DNA of 64,000 nucleotides from Piezodorus guildinii (taxonomy: Eukaryota > Arthropoda > Insecta > Hemiptera > Pentatomidae), in contig CM041297.1 of assembly GCA_023052935.1 (NCBI GenBank), positions 101,815,063 through 101,879,062 of the forward strand. The letters run 5' to 3'. The notes under the pieces are model-generated. The model was not told where the DNA came from. It was given only the letters and a program-made list of their open reading frames with translations, and ran no database searches. A program made the translations under genes and the position numbers. Shown in pieces: positions 22,292-34,240 of the stretch. Position 1 is the stretch's first letter. Each line of letters begins with the position of its first letter.

Positions 22292-22345
<54 letters not shown>
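21885..22345 (+). mobile_element. RTE-like LINE C-terminal relic with AT tail
   Basis: Two plus-strand frames give the C terminus of an RTE-like LINE protein. The first has ENKVLRKIFGPK followed by a stop at the next codon. The second has FRRLHNSELRSLYSV, SRRFKWARKVVGL, and GRRPKGRPKRRWEDCI. The RR-W-G/A-V and GRP-RRW pattern is also seen in the RTE-like elements at 30.7 and 41.8 kb. After the stop (22,200-22,202) comes a short UTR. It ends in ATT repeats and (AT)n, consistent with the simple-sequence 3' ends of RTE elements. Confidence 0.7.
22286..22343. repeat. (AT)n microsatellite
   Basis: AT dinucleotide run with one interruption, at the 3' end of the RTE-like relic. Confidence 0.9.
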
Positions 22346-25340
22346 TCCTTTTATTTTATTTTTTGCAACAGTGGACAATTATTGAATTAGCTGTGGAAAA
22401 CATTGAATGTGGTGTCATGATGGATATAGAGTATCCAGTGACATCTCTTCCTGACGTGGCTACTTAGAAAAAAAAAAACATTTTTTTTCAATTTAAAAAG
22501 ATTAAATTTGCGGTTTCACATCATGAATTATTTTAAATCCTATGATAAATTTAACATTTAAAAAAATCATCATCATCATCAATCCGGCGCTACAACTCGG
22601 ACTGCTTATGACTCTTTTGTTATTCAGCATCAGAAAAAATCACATAAAAAATCTCCCTAGTTTACAACGATTGAATACTAAATAAATAAAAACAGATGTT
22701 ACTCATAAAACAATAGGAATAAACAAATATTAAACTGAAAAACAAAAGTGATAGAAGACATAAGATACAAATCAGTCGTTGTTCTGAAGAATCTGTTTAG
22801 TACGTCTGTGAATATTTTTCGATAGCATTTTACTTACAAATTGTAAATCCAGCCAGCAAAGTAAATAATAAATTATACAATATCAGATAAATAGTTACAT
22901 ATGATATGTCATACACAATAATTACAATTATCAATAATATTATGTACAATAATTATATAATATTATATACAATTATTAATTCAATAATCAATAGAATATA
23001 ATAACTCCTCTTTTATAGTGAACATTTTGGACGTGGTAACTTTTATTTATTGTTTTTCATCCAGCTTCTTTTCAGTTTCCTTCATTCTAATTTTGAATTT
23101 TACGATTGTTCGTCTTTTTGACTTTTCTGTACATTTTTGATAATTCCAAATGATAAGGAAGTATGTTTAAGTGTTCAATTTCTGTTATGGTTTTGATTGC
23201 GAATGTCTTGAAAGTTATGGGTATAATAGCTATAATATTTTGTTTAGCGTTACCTGTTCGTTGTTGATTTGTAGGTCTTAGAATATTAATTTTAATTTGG
23301 AATATCTGTTATAATAGATACTTTTCATTAGATAATTAGCAATTTTTACAGGTGCTGCTTTTGAGCTATACAGTATTCGTTTTAGTTGGAGTATCTGTAT
23401 ATATCTAATTTACATCAGAGTTTTTTTTTTTCAAGATTTTCCTAAAAAATTAAATAATTCAATTATGTCATTAGTAAGTTTCAGTCTCAAGTAAGTTGTA
23501 GAAATTCAGTTTTTATGAGGAAAAAAAAATATGAAAGGTTGGTATATCTTCTGGATATAGTAAAGTTCAATAAGAATATTGAATAATGTTGAAACAAAAA
23601 CTCGATTGCAATGATATTTAAATAAATCAAAAAAAACGTTTTTCGTATATGATTTGCTATAAAAATCTGTTTTAATCTTAGGAATTAGCCTTAGTAAAAA
23701 TTTTATGTTTGATTATTTAACATGCGTCTCAAATATTTTTTTTTAATTTAATTTTGCAAAGGATATAGATAAGATGTGTGAAGTTTCCATAAAGGATTAT
23801 TCTTCGAAAAAAGTTTAAATATTAGGATATTTTGTCTATATTATCAACGTGATACTTTTCTCACTTGCCTCATAAAAATAACCGTTGGCAAAGGAAGAGT
23901 TCCCGCTATCTCCAAAAGATAACTTTGAATAGTTTCATTAAAAGTTTACTGATATAGTAAGGTGTACCTGACTTTGAATTTCTCCTCCTATTGCATCAAG
24001 CCATTAAGTCTATGTATTGACTTTGAACTAAACATTATATTTCCAAGCCGCTCCTATAGCGTACAACTTAAAGACTTAAAAGGTTAGTTCTTTCTAATAT
24101 TCCTGAAAACTGGCGCATTCTATTTTCCAATACCCTATAAACAATGGAAGTAGTAGACAATGGTTTATTTCGCAATGCATATAATATTTATAATTTGGGA
24201 CTGTTTGGTCAATATTTCACAAGTTAATTTAAAATCGCGGCTTATTGATCCTTTCAATGAAAATAGTACTGTCCATAACAAAGGGGTTGGGAAAAACTTA
24301 ACTTGAACAGTATCATGGCCAATATACTATTTTTTCCTTCAATTAAAGAAATCCAATTTGCAGAGGCTGGATGAGCCCTCTCCTAATTTGGTTTATTTTC
24401 TTATTATTAAAATTTTTTATTTTTCTTAGCCTCAATTTTGAAATGTGTCCTATTTTTCTAATATTCCTCAAAAATAATATGTTTTTAATTTTAATTTATT
24501 TATAATGCACACATTATTCTATTACTGAAGGATGAGATGATTTTGATGGTGATCATATAAGATTAAAAAAAAAATACTATTTGCTAACTAACGTTTCCAC
24601 CCACCTTGAAGGTCTTTATCAGGGATAAAAAAAAAATAATAATAATAAGATACATTGGAGGTGTTTGATAAATAAATTAGCATGAAAAATATAAAACACA
24701 ACAAAAAAAGAGGGATTTAAAGAGTGTTAAAAAAAAAGAAGAGAGAAATCAAAACCAATAAAACGAAAAATAGTAATTTAATACATATACATTTAATACA
24801 TATACAGATACATTTGTTTAATTTTTTTTTTTTTTTTAATTTTTGTACATTTTTTCTCTCATTTATTTATGTGTATGTATCCAATGTTTATGTTATCATG
24901 TAGTTATTTAAAATACTGATCAGTTACTACAGCATTATGTATATTTGTGTATACTATTATATACTGAAATAAAGACAAAACAAAAAAAAAAAAAGTTAAT
25001 AAATCAACAGTAAAGTTAGTGAGATTAGTTATGTATATAGTTAACACAATTACATACAAGTAAGGTACAAATATCTGAATTGTATCTTGTTATTTTTAGA
25101 ACTTAAATTAAAGTTTAAATTAGGTCGTTTTATAAAATTGAATTAAAATTTAATCTCAAGACAAGCAGGAAAATGTGTGATTTTCCTCATTAAACATTCT
25201 ATCTTTTCTTTCCATATATTAGGAAGAAATATTTACCTTAATGAAAAAAATAACATTATTTTTTTTGTAATATCAAATTCTTTTAGTATACGCAACAGTT
25301 ATTTTAAAAAAAAAATCTCTTGAGGGATTTTAACTTTTCC
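22346..25340. other. AT-rich intergenic DNA, possible decayed TE pieces
   Basis: No clear gene. (ATC)n at about 22,567-22,581, followed by AATCCGGCGCTACAAC, resembles an RTE-type 3' end on the minus strand. The stretch at 23,070-23,100, read on the minus strand, contains CTGAAAAGAAGCTGGATG, as at the C terminus of LINE C. A CTAACGTTTCC..CTTGAAGGTCTTTATCAGGG stretch at about 24,586-24,626 is reminiscent of the middle of the 8.5-kb MITE. All three are weak. Confidence 0.3.
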
Positions 25341-25620
25341 TTATTTTACTTCGAAAGTAAGCATGAGATTAGGGAGATGTTTTTCCTGTTATCTTGGCAT
25401 TTCTCCGCTTACACCGACCAAGTAGGTGATGGGAACAAGGTGCCATCACTGGTCCTGTTAAGCACTTGTATTTAATGGCGGTACAGATGACGAGGTGCTT
25501 AAGCTAATGGGTAACGGTAAGCACTGTACCGTTCAGATTACTATTAGGCCTCATTACTACCCTACCCAAGCCATGCCTTATTATTAAATACCTTAACTTA
25601 GGTTTTCTGGACAGAGGAAC
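25341..25620. other. GC-richer island of unknown type
   Basis: About 250 bases stand out from AT-rich flanks. The block repeats TAAGCAC (25,460, 25,530) and GGTACAG/CTGTACC-like pieces, so it may fold. It could be a SINE, but no clear A or B box was found. Confidence 0.25.
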
Positions 25621-26279
25621 AATTTTTATATTCAATTAAATTTGTATTTAAAAAAAAAAGTCCCACTGAAGAACTTATGGTTTTATTTCCACATTCTTTA
25701 ATTAGTGGAGTGCCTCAGACCTGAAAATATAAAACCCTCGGAATCCAGTGCCAATGAATGGATTTTCGTGAAACCTTTTTTATTGTTTTCTTAAAAACAT
25801 TAATAAAAACGTTTACCCATCTAAATTTGCTGATCTAAATTGCGTTAATTGTTTATTTTTATTTTATTTATTTATCATTATTTATTATTTTTTTTATGGG
25901 ATGCCTCTACCCGTAAGGTCATTCGCATCTCTTTTTGTTTTAACCTCTGTTATAAAATTGAGTTGTTTTTTTAACCCTGAAGAATGGTCCCTCCCATTTT
26001 GTAATTGATACATAAAGGCATAGAAGCCCTTGAAATGTTAACAGTGCAGCGCATATAGAAATTCTCCTTAGAATACCTTCGGGTAATAGAAGCACAAATA
26101 TCTGTGACATGTGTACATATCAATTTGTATTGTATTTTGTGTAAAAAAAACCAGAGGGTATATAAAAAAAAAAAAAGTTGTTTTTGGATAAGGCCTGACC
26201 TGTTGCACTAATATGCTTTTGCAACATTATTTTTTCTTTGTTACCGGAGTTTTAACAATAAAAGAGATAAGAAAAAAAA
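25621..26279. other. intergenic, possible LINE 3' UTR pieces
   Basis: TTGATACATAAAGGCATAG at about 25,997-26,030 resembles TAATACATAAAGGTGTGG near 61,570. An A-run follows at 26,165-26,178. Two similar sites suggest a repeat, but no coding part is visible. Confidence 0.3.
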
Positions 26280-26935
26280 AATGAGTTCTTTTCAGAAACT
26301 GAGTCCAACTGGAGGATTTTACAAAGAGCTTCACCCATATTTAACTGATTTCTCAATGCGGTATATTCTTGACATTCTACAAGAATATGGTTAACTGTCC
26401 TTGTGGCACCACATTTCGATCATGCAGGGGCTTCTAAGAAACGAAGAAGGTAGGCGTGAGAAAACTCGCACTGTACAATCCTTAGACGACATAGAATTGT
26501 TTCCTCCTTTCTTGATTTCCTATTGTTGTTATCCAATTCATAATTTCTTTGTTTATTTCCAGTAATTTTGAAGGACTGATTCTCCATATCTCTCCCCATT
26601 GTGTGATTAAGAAGGTTTTCGTTTGCCTCATCCAGTCTTCCCGAAGAACTTGATCAATCACCTTGACAGGTAAGTATCGTGCGCTCGAGCCAACCGGGAA
26701 GAGGTGTCTGTCTTTCGGTTTCTTCTAATGCCGCCATGGGAGGGGACCCAAATGAACGCTATTTCGTGGCCTTTCTTGTGCGGAACACCATAAAATGTTC
26801 ATAATTTCTGCTATTACGGCGTGTTTGGACATTTGACTCCTTATAGCGAATAAGACGCTCATCGAGTCAGTGACAACATAATTCTTGTTTATTGTAGTTA
26901 ACGAAAAAAATATTAGTAACATAGCCTGGACATTC
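26280..26935 (-). mobile_element. I/R1-like LINE relic with RNase H region
   Basis: Minus-strand frames encode pieces of a LINE protein. YVVTDSMSVLFAIRSQ fits an RNase H domain of I-group or R1-like LINEs (the TDS/SDS motif followed by a helix). Downstream, a shifted frame gives RRLRIVQCEFSHAYLL and then TVNHILVECQEYTALRNQL. This is the Cys/His C-terminal block that follows RNase H in those elements. Several frameshifts and stops separate the pieces. No 3' tail was pinned down. It is an old fragment. Confidence 0.6.
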
Positions 26936-28502
26936 GATTTTTCATTTTTGTTTAATTTAAATTACTTTCACAAGCTACATTTATTTTTTTAAATCCCGAA
27001 TTTTAAATTATTTCTATGTAATTAAACATTTAGAAAATATTAGCATTCTTTACGCCCGCAACTACAGTATCAGATTCGTGATTATTTTGCATGAGAACAG
27101 CAAAAAATATTTTTGATAACGTCAGCTGCATAGAAAGTACGTTAGTCTCTGTAGCTTATGCACATGTTGGCATTATATGATATTTGTTTTCAGTATGAGC
27201 GGTAATAAGTGCTTATTTGATTCCACTGCCACCCAATATATAACCAAGATAAGAAAAATTACAATTTTTTAGGAGTGAAAACATTATTTCGGCAAACAAA
27301 TATTAATTATTTATTATAATTATTGAAATAGACATCGGAAAAAAATTATTTTTTTTTTAGCCCCTTATTGTCTCTTTCAGCGGCTGCAATGCTGGAAGGT
27401 TCTCCTTTTTCTGCAACAATGCATTTTAAGGATTTGCATCTCTTCAACGTAACTTTTGGATAGTAATAGCATTTTAAGTAATAAAATTAATGTGTTAACA
27501 TTTTAGTAGTTGGTGTTGAAAATAAAATCCATGAGTTTCACAAAAATCGATACATTGGACCCGGGTTCCGAGGTATAAACCTTTCGGTAATCCACCAAAT
27601 AGCTCAAGGTTCAGCTGCATTCCTTAAATATTCAAAATATAAGAAAAGTGTGCTAAGGTATTGCTTTTCTTTAAACGTTCCATTTGATTATTTTAAGTAT
27701 AGTTTTAGAAAGAGCCTGGGTACTATATACCCCTTATTGTATATTATCAGTAGTACAGCGCTCTGGAATGTTTTGAAGGTTATACAATTTATGAATTTCT
27801 ACATTTTTAGGATCAGAAAAAGTTATTGTATCACAAGGTTTAAACATTCACAGTTTGAATCAGTATTTTTTTACTAATTATTAATTTACTGATTTTTAAA
27901 CACCACTCAAAGGATTAGCGAGCTCAGACACTTTTTCGAGTTTAATAATCCTCATAGAGCAAAAAAAAAAAAAAAAATCGTTTTCAATCAACAATTTAAA
28001 CACTACAATATTTTCAGCTTAATGACTCACTTGGCAATAAGTGATGATAATTGAGAGAGAACTGAACTTAATTCTTTTTTCCGACATGCTCTAACCATGC
28101 TTGTGATAATAATTATCAACCCACAGCCATGATATTGTACATATCCTGTCAAGAATAGAATTATTAAGATTATCTTTTCCTAATAAACTTTAGTATGTAA
28201 TCAGAGCATGTAGTTAACTAGTAACTCCATATGGATCACATTTCAACAATCATATATATATAAAGAACATACAAACGTAAATCCGATAAACAACGGTACA
28301 ATGTTAGAAACCTAAAGAACAGAATGAGAGCAAAAGAATCTCAGCAACAAAATTTATTATCTATATTTAATCTACGAATATTAATAGTTTTAAGCTATTT
28401 TTTTATAACTTAATATTTTTTTAATTCACACCTGTCATGCGGTTAACAATCATTAAATGTGAGGCAAGGTTACTATTTATCTATGGAATTGATTTAATTT
28501 AT
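26936..28502. other. AT-rich intergenic DNA
   Basis: No supportable features. An A-run lies at 27,961-27,977, and short frames lack known motifs. Confidence 0.4.
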
Positions 28503-29068
28503 TTATATAGTATCATCACTCAAGACTGACACGACACGAAACTATTCGAAGATACCGAACTGAAGAAGACAAACGTTCAAAACTTCCAGTCTAATACAAA
28601 AGACTCATTTACATCACTATTATCAGACCTATTTGGACTTATGGAATCGAGCTTTGGGACTCTACTAAGCCATCTAATTCCTTCCGCATCCAATCCTTAC
28701 AATCCAAAATCCTTCGCAACCCCTCCATAATGACTTAAACATCCCATTTGTTGCAGCCCGCGATAGATACACCTCTTTTTCTAATTCTAATCTAAACTTT
28801 ATTCTAATATTTTTATTTAACTCCCTGCCCAGAAAAACCCACTTGTCCGTAATTTATTTCCTTAGATATTCCTCATAACCTTTCGAAGCGATTGAAAAGA
28901 AGGTGGCCTAAGGACCTGCTGCTTTAAAATAGTTATTGAAGTGCTACCACTGGGTAGCATTCTTTCTCAAGACATTTTCATGACTTTCATCTCTCTGCAT
29001 ATTTACTCATTGGGTTATATAATGCAGTTGTAAATTACAATAAATAAATTTAAAAAAATTATATAGTA
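28503..29068 (+). mobile_element. LINE family B-like copy with 10-bp TSD
   Basis: A 5'-truncated LINE of about 546 bases (28,513-29,058). TTATATAGTA at 28,503-28,512 is repeated at 29,059-29,068 after the A-rich tail. Coding blocks readable across frames include IRPIWTYGIELWDS, RIQSLQSKILR and RLKRRWPKDLLL-like residues, followed by the UTR with CAGTTGTAAATTACAATAAA. Several frameshifts are present. It is close to family B and Jockey A in its C-terminal region. Confidence 0.8.
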
Positions 29069-29739
29069 GTGTTTTATTTAGATTAACTTTTATTATATTA
29101 TGTCCATTTTTATTTCTCATAAAGACTAGAACAGTCCTTTGATTCTCTGATTTTTGCTGAAGGTAAGTACTCATTATTAGTGGTATTTACTCGTGATCAA
29201 AACCATTATTTTTTCTTATTCTCTACAATGAAATGGTGGGAAAATTGTTTGAACGATTTTGAGAAGAGACGTTTCTTGTAAGGTTAATTGGTTGTGTCAG
29301 ACGGATAAGCCGGATAAATAACAGTTATTGAATGAACACATCGTGACACAAAGGGACGTCACGTAACAGATCACGCGACATTGTTGAATATTCTGTTAGA
29401 TGGCGGAACTACATGGGACATGTTATTCGAACAGAAATTGGACAAAGTGATTCCCAGAATTTCCTTCTCTCAACCTCTTGTATAGAGTCGCTTATTTGAT
29501 TTATTGCTGTGTATCTATGTCCAATACTTCTAAAGTTCAACTTTCGATCTGTGGTAAGCTTTTTAGATTCAATAATAGTTAATATTTAATGTTCTGGCTA
29601 TGTTTGAACTTGATAACCTTTTATATATGCAATACCATTTTTTTAGGTAAAGGTTAATATGATAGATCAGTCAATTAAGTAATTATATATAAAAATTAAA
29701 AGTAGTTTGTTCCCTAGCGAGTGATATTCAAATATATTT

Positions 29740-30038
29740 TTTTTTTGTATTTACAACTGTATTAAGAAATACATTTAGTAAATTTGATGGAAATATAATA
29801 CAATGAAAAGAAATAAATGAAGATACACTACCCATTGGCTGTACTCCTATAGCAATTCTATATCCAAAAGTCCCGTAACTATCTTCTTTTCAGACGCTCT
29901 GGAGATTAAACAGAGGAAACAAGGATTAAAGCTAATGAGAATGGAGTTTGTCATGAAAGGAATGGTACTTCATTCGGGCCAAGTCAGCAACTTATTTATT
30001 AATGATGTTATTCGTGACCAAGTCAGGAGCATTGAGGA
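29740..30038 (-). mobile_element. LINE family B 3' fragment
   Basis: Minus-strand LINE B 3' end. It has the T-run at 29,738-29,747, the family 3' UTR (reverse of GTTGTAAAT) and C-terminal residues with frameshifts. It directly abuts the family F fragment at about 30,039. Confidence 0.7.
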
Positions 30039-30510
30039 TTTTATTTTATAGGAGTTTTGACAGTATGAGATTTGCTATCTGCTTATACACTAAATATGTT
30101 ATAACTATGTATGCTATAACTAAATATGTTAACTAATAAATAAAAATACAAAATACAACTATAAGATAGATTTTAAAAACGAATAGCTATCAGTAAAGCA
30201 AGACTCTTGGCCTGCGTCTAGATAGTCTTCTGGACGGATTATAAGAGTTTGTTGCAGAGGATAGGTTCTGTGTCAGCGGTTTTGGATTTAGAGTCAGTTT
30301 GTCGTAAAAATTATTGTAGCTATCAGTGGCAGTAGCAGTCAAGGTCAGTAGAAATGTCTCATTAGATACATAAAAAGAGGTATTTACCATTAACCTAAGT
30401 AATTTCGTAAGTAATGATTCGATAATTTTTAAGTTTGACCTGTCTGCTGTTCCCCTTAACTCAACCCATAAGCTCAAATAGGTTTTATTGATACTTTATA
30501 AAATAGTTAA
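30039..30510 (-). mobile_element. LINE family F 3' fragment
   Basis: A minus-strand frame at 30,190-30,477 reads LWVELRGTADRSNLK, LRLMVNTSFYVSNETF, DSYNNFYDKLTLNPK and NPSRRLSRRRPR. These match the family F copies at 40.6-41.2 and 60.0-60.6 kb. The 3' UTR shares the ATAAGCAGATAGCAAAT block with 60.5 kb. The C-terminal layout is Jockey-like (ELWGTA..SN..IQ and YVSN blocks). It is 5'-truncated, but its last 95 codons remain open. Confidence 0.75.
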
Positions 30511-30643
30511 TTTGTTTGTCAAAGATAATTTTGATGTTTGTCTAATATTGTCGAAAGAAGTCAATATTGTTCTTTTCTCTTTAGCACGAGGATTTTGGAC
30601 TGTAAGGAATGAAAACGAGGATAATTCGATAGTTTAGTTGAGC

Positions 30644-31396
30644 CCTATACCTATTTCTTTTTTTTTTTTTCCGGGGTTCTGCAATGATGACACAACCCGG
30701 TCCTCAGTACTCCGTCTCTCCAATAATTTCGATCATTCCAGTCATCCTCAGTCAGACCTCTGGCTGCCATATTCTCCATTACCTCTTCTATCCATCTTTC
30801 CCGAGGTCTTCCCCGTTTTCTCCTCTTGGGTGGGCAGTATTCAATCAATCGAAGAGGCCAACGTGCTTCATCCATTCTCATAACGTGCCCATACCACATC
30901 ACTCTTCTTCTACTAATTTCTTCGAGATTGGTGAGCTTGGCCTCCACTCTTTCCCTTATTTGATTATTGGGGATTTTTTCTAACCGAACTTCTTTTTTTC
31001 TAGCACAACTTCTTCTCCAAAAACCCATCTCCAGGGATAATTTTTTTTTTTTTTTTTGCTGGGATTTGTTCACAGTCCAAGATTCACATCCATACAGCGT
31101 AGTGCCAATCAGAAAGGAGTGGAATATCTTCTTTTTCGTTTTGAAGTGATACCTTCTTATTCCATAACACTCCATTTAGTATCTCGATAATCCTTTTTCC
31201 GTTAACAATCTTGTTGGATATGTCCCTATTTATTGATGCGTTCTTATCTATAGTAACGCCTAGATATCTGAAGGCATCGCTTTGTGGAATCGTCCAGCCT
31301 TCCAGGCAGAGAGCAGGGACAGATGAGAGGATAGGCATATGTTCGGTGTTTCTCGATTTGGCTCCAACATACAAACTTTTTATAGCTCCTATACCT
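30644..31396 (-). mobile_element. RTE-like LINE, 5'-truncated, 9-bp TSD
   Basis: Bases 30,653-31,387 form a minus-strand insertion ending in an A-rich tail (T-run at 30,658-30,670 on the plus strand). CCTATACCT at 30,644-30,652 is repeated at 31,388-31,396. It keeps the region after the RT palm to the C terminus, and its 3' terminus lies only a few bases after the coding region. The intact duplication suggests a fairly young insertion despite the frameshift. Confidence 0.88.
30660..31374 (-). pseudogene. RTE-like LINE protein C terminus, frameshifted
   Basis: Two frames share one protein. The upstream frame (to about 31,150) reads DAFRYLGVTIDKNASI and SNKIVNGKRIIEILNG. The downstream frame continues with FKTKKKIFHSFLIGTTLYGCESW, then RRVMWYGHVMRMDEARW and KRRKRGRPRERWIEEVM. 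These are the YLG, YG-ESW, W-GHV and GRPR-RW blocks of RTE-like elements. One frameshift near 31,140-31,170 separates the frames. An A5 run within the codons after SWTVNKSQQ may be a further small indel. The catalytic palm is absent. Confidence 0.8.
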
Positions 31397-33070
31397 GTTA
31401 ATAACTAATAATTAGTAATAGTTACTATATTTTATGTACCAATCGATTATCAATAATACATACAATATCTACATAATACATATGCATCAAATACAATCCA
31501 TTTTTGTTTATGTATATCATTATGTTCATAATATTTTAACGTGAATACTACGTTTGTAATATTACCACTTAGTATTGGAAAACATGCCAGTTGGTGGGCT
31601 ATAAATAAATAATAAGTAATGCCTAATTTTCAATACAATGCAATTTAATTTTAGTAGTATTATATTTTTTAGTTCATAAATCATTTTTGAATAAGTTAGT
31701 TTTGAGCCAACTCTTTTCTCAATCAAAACTTAGCTTTTCATTTCAGAGCCTGCTGACCTGTTTTTTATTCATGATAAATTTGAATTCAGTAGGATTTACT
31801 TCGGTATTTCATTACTTCTTTCGGTAAGTGGTTTGTCATTTTACATTAATACGAAGGTTCTCTTGCGCCTATCTATTCATATCTGTATAGATTTTAAATT
31901 CTCGAATTTCGTTTAAGATGTGGCTTTAAGACATTTTTTTTTAAAATAATAATGAAACCTGTTCAAAATGAGAATAAGTCGCTTTAATACTCCTTGGGTT
32001 GTTAAAAAGGCAAAAGAAACCACAGACACTATTCACCTATAAATCAGTGCCTCGGCTGACAACGCCCTCGTTATTTCTTTAAGAACAGCTAACTGGCAAC
32101 ATGAACCTCCAACAGCCTTTTTTTTTTTTTTTCCATCAGTAGCTTCATCAGCGTCCCTAAGCGGGCGTATATGCCTTCGAGGTATCAAGTCTTACTAAAT
32201 CACCAAACGTAAATGTTTATCCCATTCTCAGATAATAAGTAGCAGAAGTGACTTGTGAGGGTATAAAAAAGATTTGAAGAGCTTATGTATATTAATATTA
32301 CATATATTTGTCGATTAAAGGAAAGAAATGATATCTCCAAGTATTTATCCCCGCAAAAAAAAGGGAAATGTGGCGAAAAAAAATTTTTATTAAGACATAT
32401 TTATATTTAGGTTCATAGCCTTTATGATCTAATATTACCTTAATTATACTAAATCTACTTTTCAACGAAAAATGCGACTTAAACTTAAAATAAAATTTAT
32501 AATTAAAACATTGAATTATAAAATATGAAAACCGTGCATATCCTTCGAAATTGTAAAACCCCTAAAAGCCTTATTGAGGCATAACCCAATCTTCCTCCCC
32601 AAAATAGACAGACTTATGCTATTTTAGAACGATACTTGCTTGGGAAGAGAGTTTCTATATTGAAAAGTGTCATTTGTAGTGTGGCAAACCTATTTGCTAC
32701 TGAAATATTTCGATTCGTATCCGTTTAAAAGAGTGTGAAGTCGAGTAAAAAAATGGTGTTTTTCTTCTATTTTGAATAGTATCCTAGTTACAAACGACTT
32801 GAACTTACAATAAAAAAAATAATTAAACCAGCCCTTAAAATATTAAAATCAGTTTTTCTTGGTTTTAGAACAAAAAGAGATATTACAAAGATTAAGATTG
32901 TTTAACTTCCATGAGAATCCATCCGAGGTGCTAATCAACTCCGAGGAGTAGCTATGATTAGACGGCATAATGTCTCAATCCAGAAACCAAAATTAAGAAG
33001 AAAAAAGGAAACATAATGAAAGATATAATGCACAAATCCACATTAGTAAAGTCGAACTCTAAAGTCTTAC
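31397..33070. other. AT-rich intergenic DNA
   Basis: No supported feature. A GC-richer patch with a T-run lies at about 32,040-32,200; nothing was recognised in it. Confidence 0.4.
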
Positions 33071-33074
33071 AACT

Positions 33075-33438
33075 GAAAAAAATCTGGTGCGAGCAACACA
33101 CGACTTTCACTTACCTCCATTTTTAAAATAAATTAAAGAATTTTCAAATACAGTTAGATATAAAAATGAGTGAAATCATTAAAGAATTAATTAAATGTAA
33201 TTTCTATAAAAAACATGTGTTTTATTAAAAATCGATTACCTTATTATCTAAAATAATCACTTGTATCAATTGATTGTGTATGAGATGATATTTTTTCTAA
33301 AATCTTTAGCTTTCCAACGGTATATCATACATGTATATTACTGCTCTTAGATAATAATTGATAAGCTCGTTGAAAACTGGAATTCGAAAATTTTCACGAT
33401 CGCAATACTTCCCCTTACTATATATAGTAAGTGAAAGT
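33075..33438 (+). mobile_element. DNA repeat R, internally deleted copy
   Basis: The left end (TCTGGTGCGAGCAACACACG) matches 4780. ACTTTCACTTAC at 33,103-33,114 has a perfect inverted partner GTAAGTGAAAGT at 33,427-33,438. Compared with the copy just downstream, the middle (about 33,360) jumps directly to the right-end sequence GAAAATTTTCACGATCGC. It is non-coding. Confidence 0.65.
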
Positions 33439-34240
33439 AATAAATTAAATTAAATTTTTATAGAAACATGTGTTTCATTAAAAAATCTATTATATTATTA
33501 TCTAAAATAATCAGTTAGTTTTATGTTCATTTCATTACTCTCTATTAACTTTTAAAAGCTTGTGTATGAGATGATATTTTTTCTAAAATGTTTAGCTTTC
33601 CAACGGTATATCATACATGTATATTACTGCTCTTATGTTCAAAAAACGAAAAATTGCATTGAAAAAATATTTTTTCGGTTTTCTCCTTTAGTTGGGTATT
33701 GAATTTATTCAATTTATATATTTACCTGTTTTTCATCAGCGTTAACAAGATAATCTAGTTATTATTATTGAATCTACAAAATGAAAGGTACTTTAGGGGA
33801 AGAAAATTTAAAATATCGGCATTTAAGCCCTGTCAGACCATTTTTATCCAAATAAAACCTACATGATATTAAAGACCATTAAATTTTACATCGATATAGC
33901 GAGTTTAATCAAAATCGTCAGAACCGTTTTCGAGAAAATCGAAAAAAGGTGCAAAATGCATGGTATAAAGTGCCTCTTCTGATAAGCTCATTTTGATGAA
34001 AAAAGGTTGGTCACGTCTCGGGCGTATAGTTGTCTTAAATATGAAATTTAAGTTTCATAGGACTTACCGTTTCCGCCCGGGAGTTACCACACACACACAC
34101 ACACACACACACAGACCTTTTTGCGTGACTTGGTTATTTGGACTCAGGGGACCCTAAAAGGTGTATTTCCGTTGAAAACTGGAATTAGAAAATTTTCACG
34201 ATCGCAATACTTCCCCTTACTATATATAATAAGTGAAAGT
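33439..34240 (+). mobile_element. DNA repeat R, second copy lacking left end
   Basis: Starts with the internal segment TAGAAACATGTGTTTCATTA, which is also present at 33,210, and runs to the right end TAAGTGAAAGT (34,230-34,240). The interior aligns with 5,330-5,990: CCAACGGTATAT, AATATCGGCATTTAAGCC, CGAGAAAATCGAAAAAAGGTG, GCGTATAGTTGTCTTAAAT and a (CA)n run at 34,088-34,112. It has no coding capacity. Confidence 0.65.
34088..34113. repeat. (CA)n microsatellite in repeat R
   Basis: About 12 CA units. A shorter run sits at the matching place in the 5.85-kb copy, so it is an ancestral part of the repeat. Confidence 0.9.
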
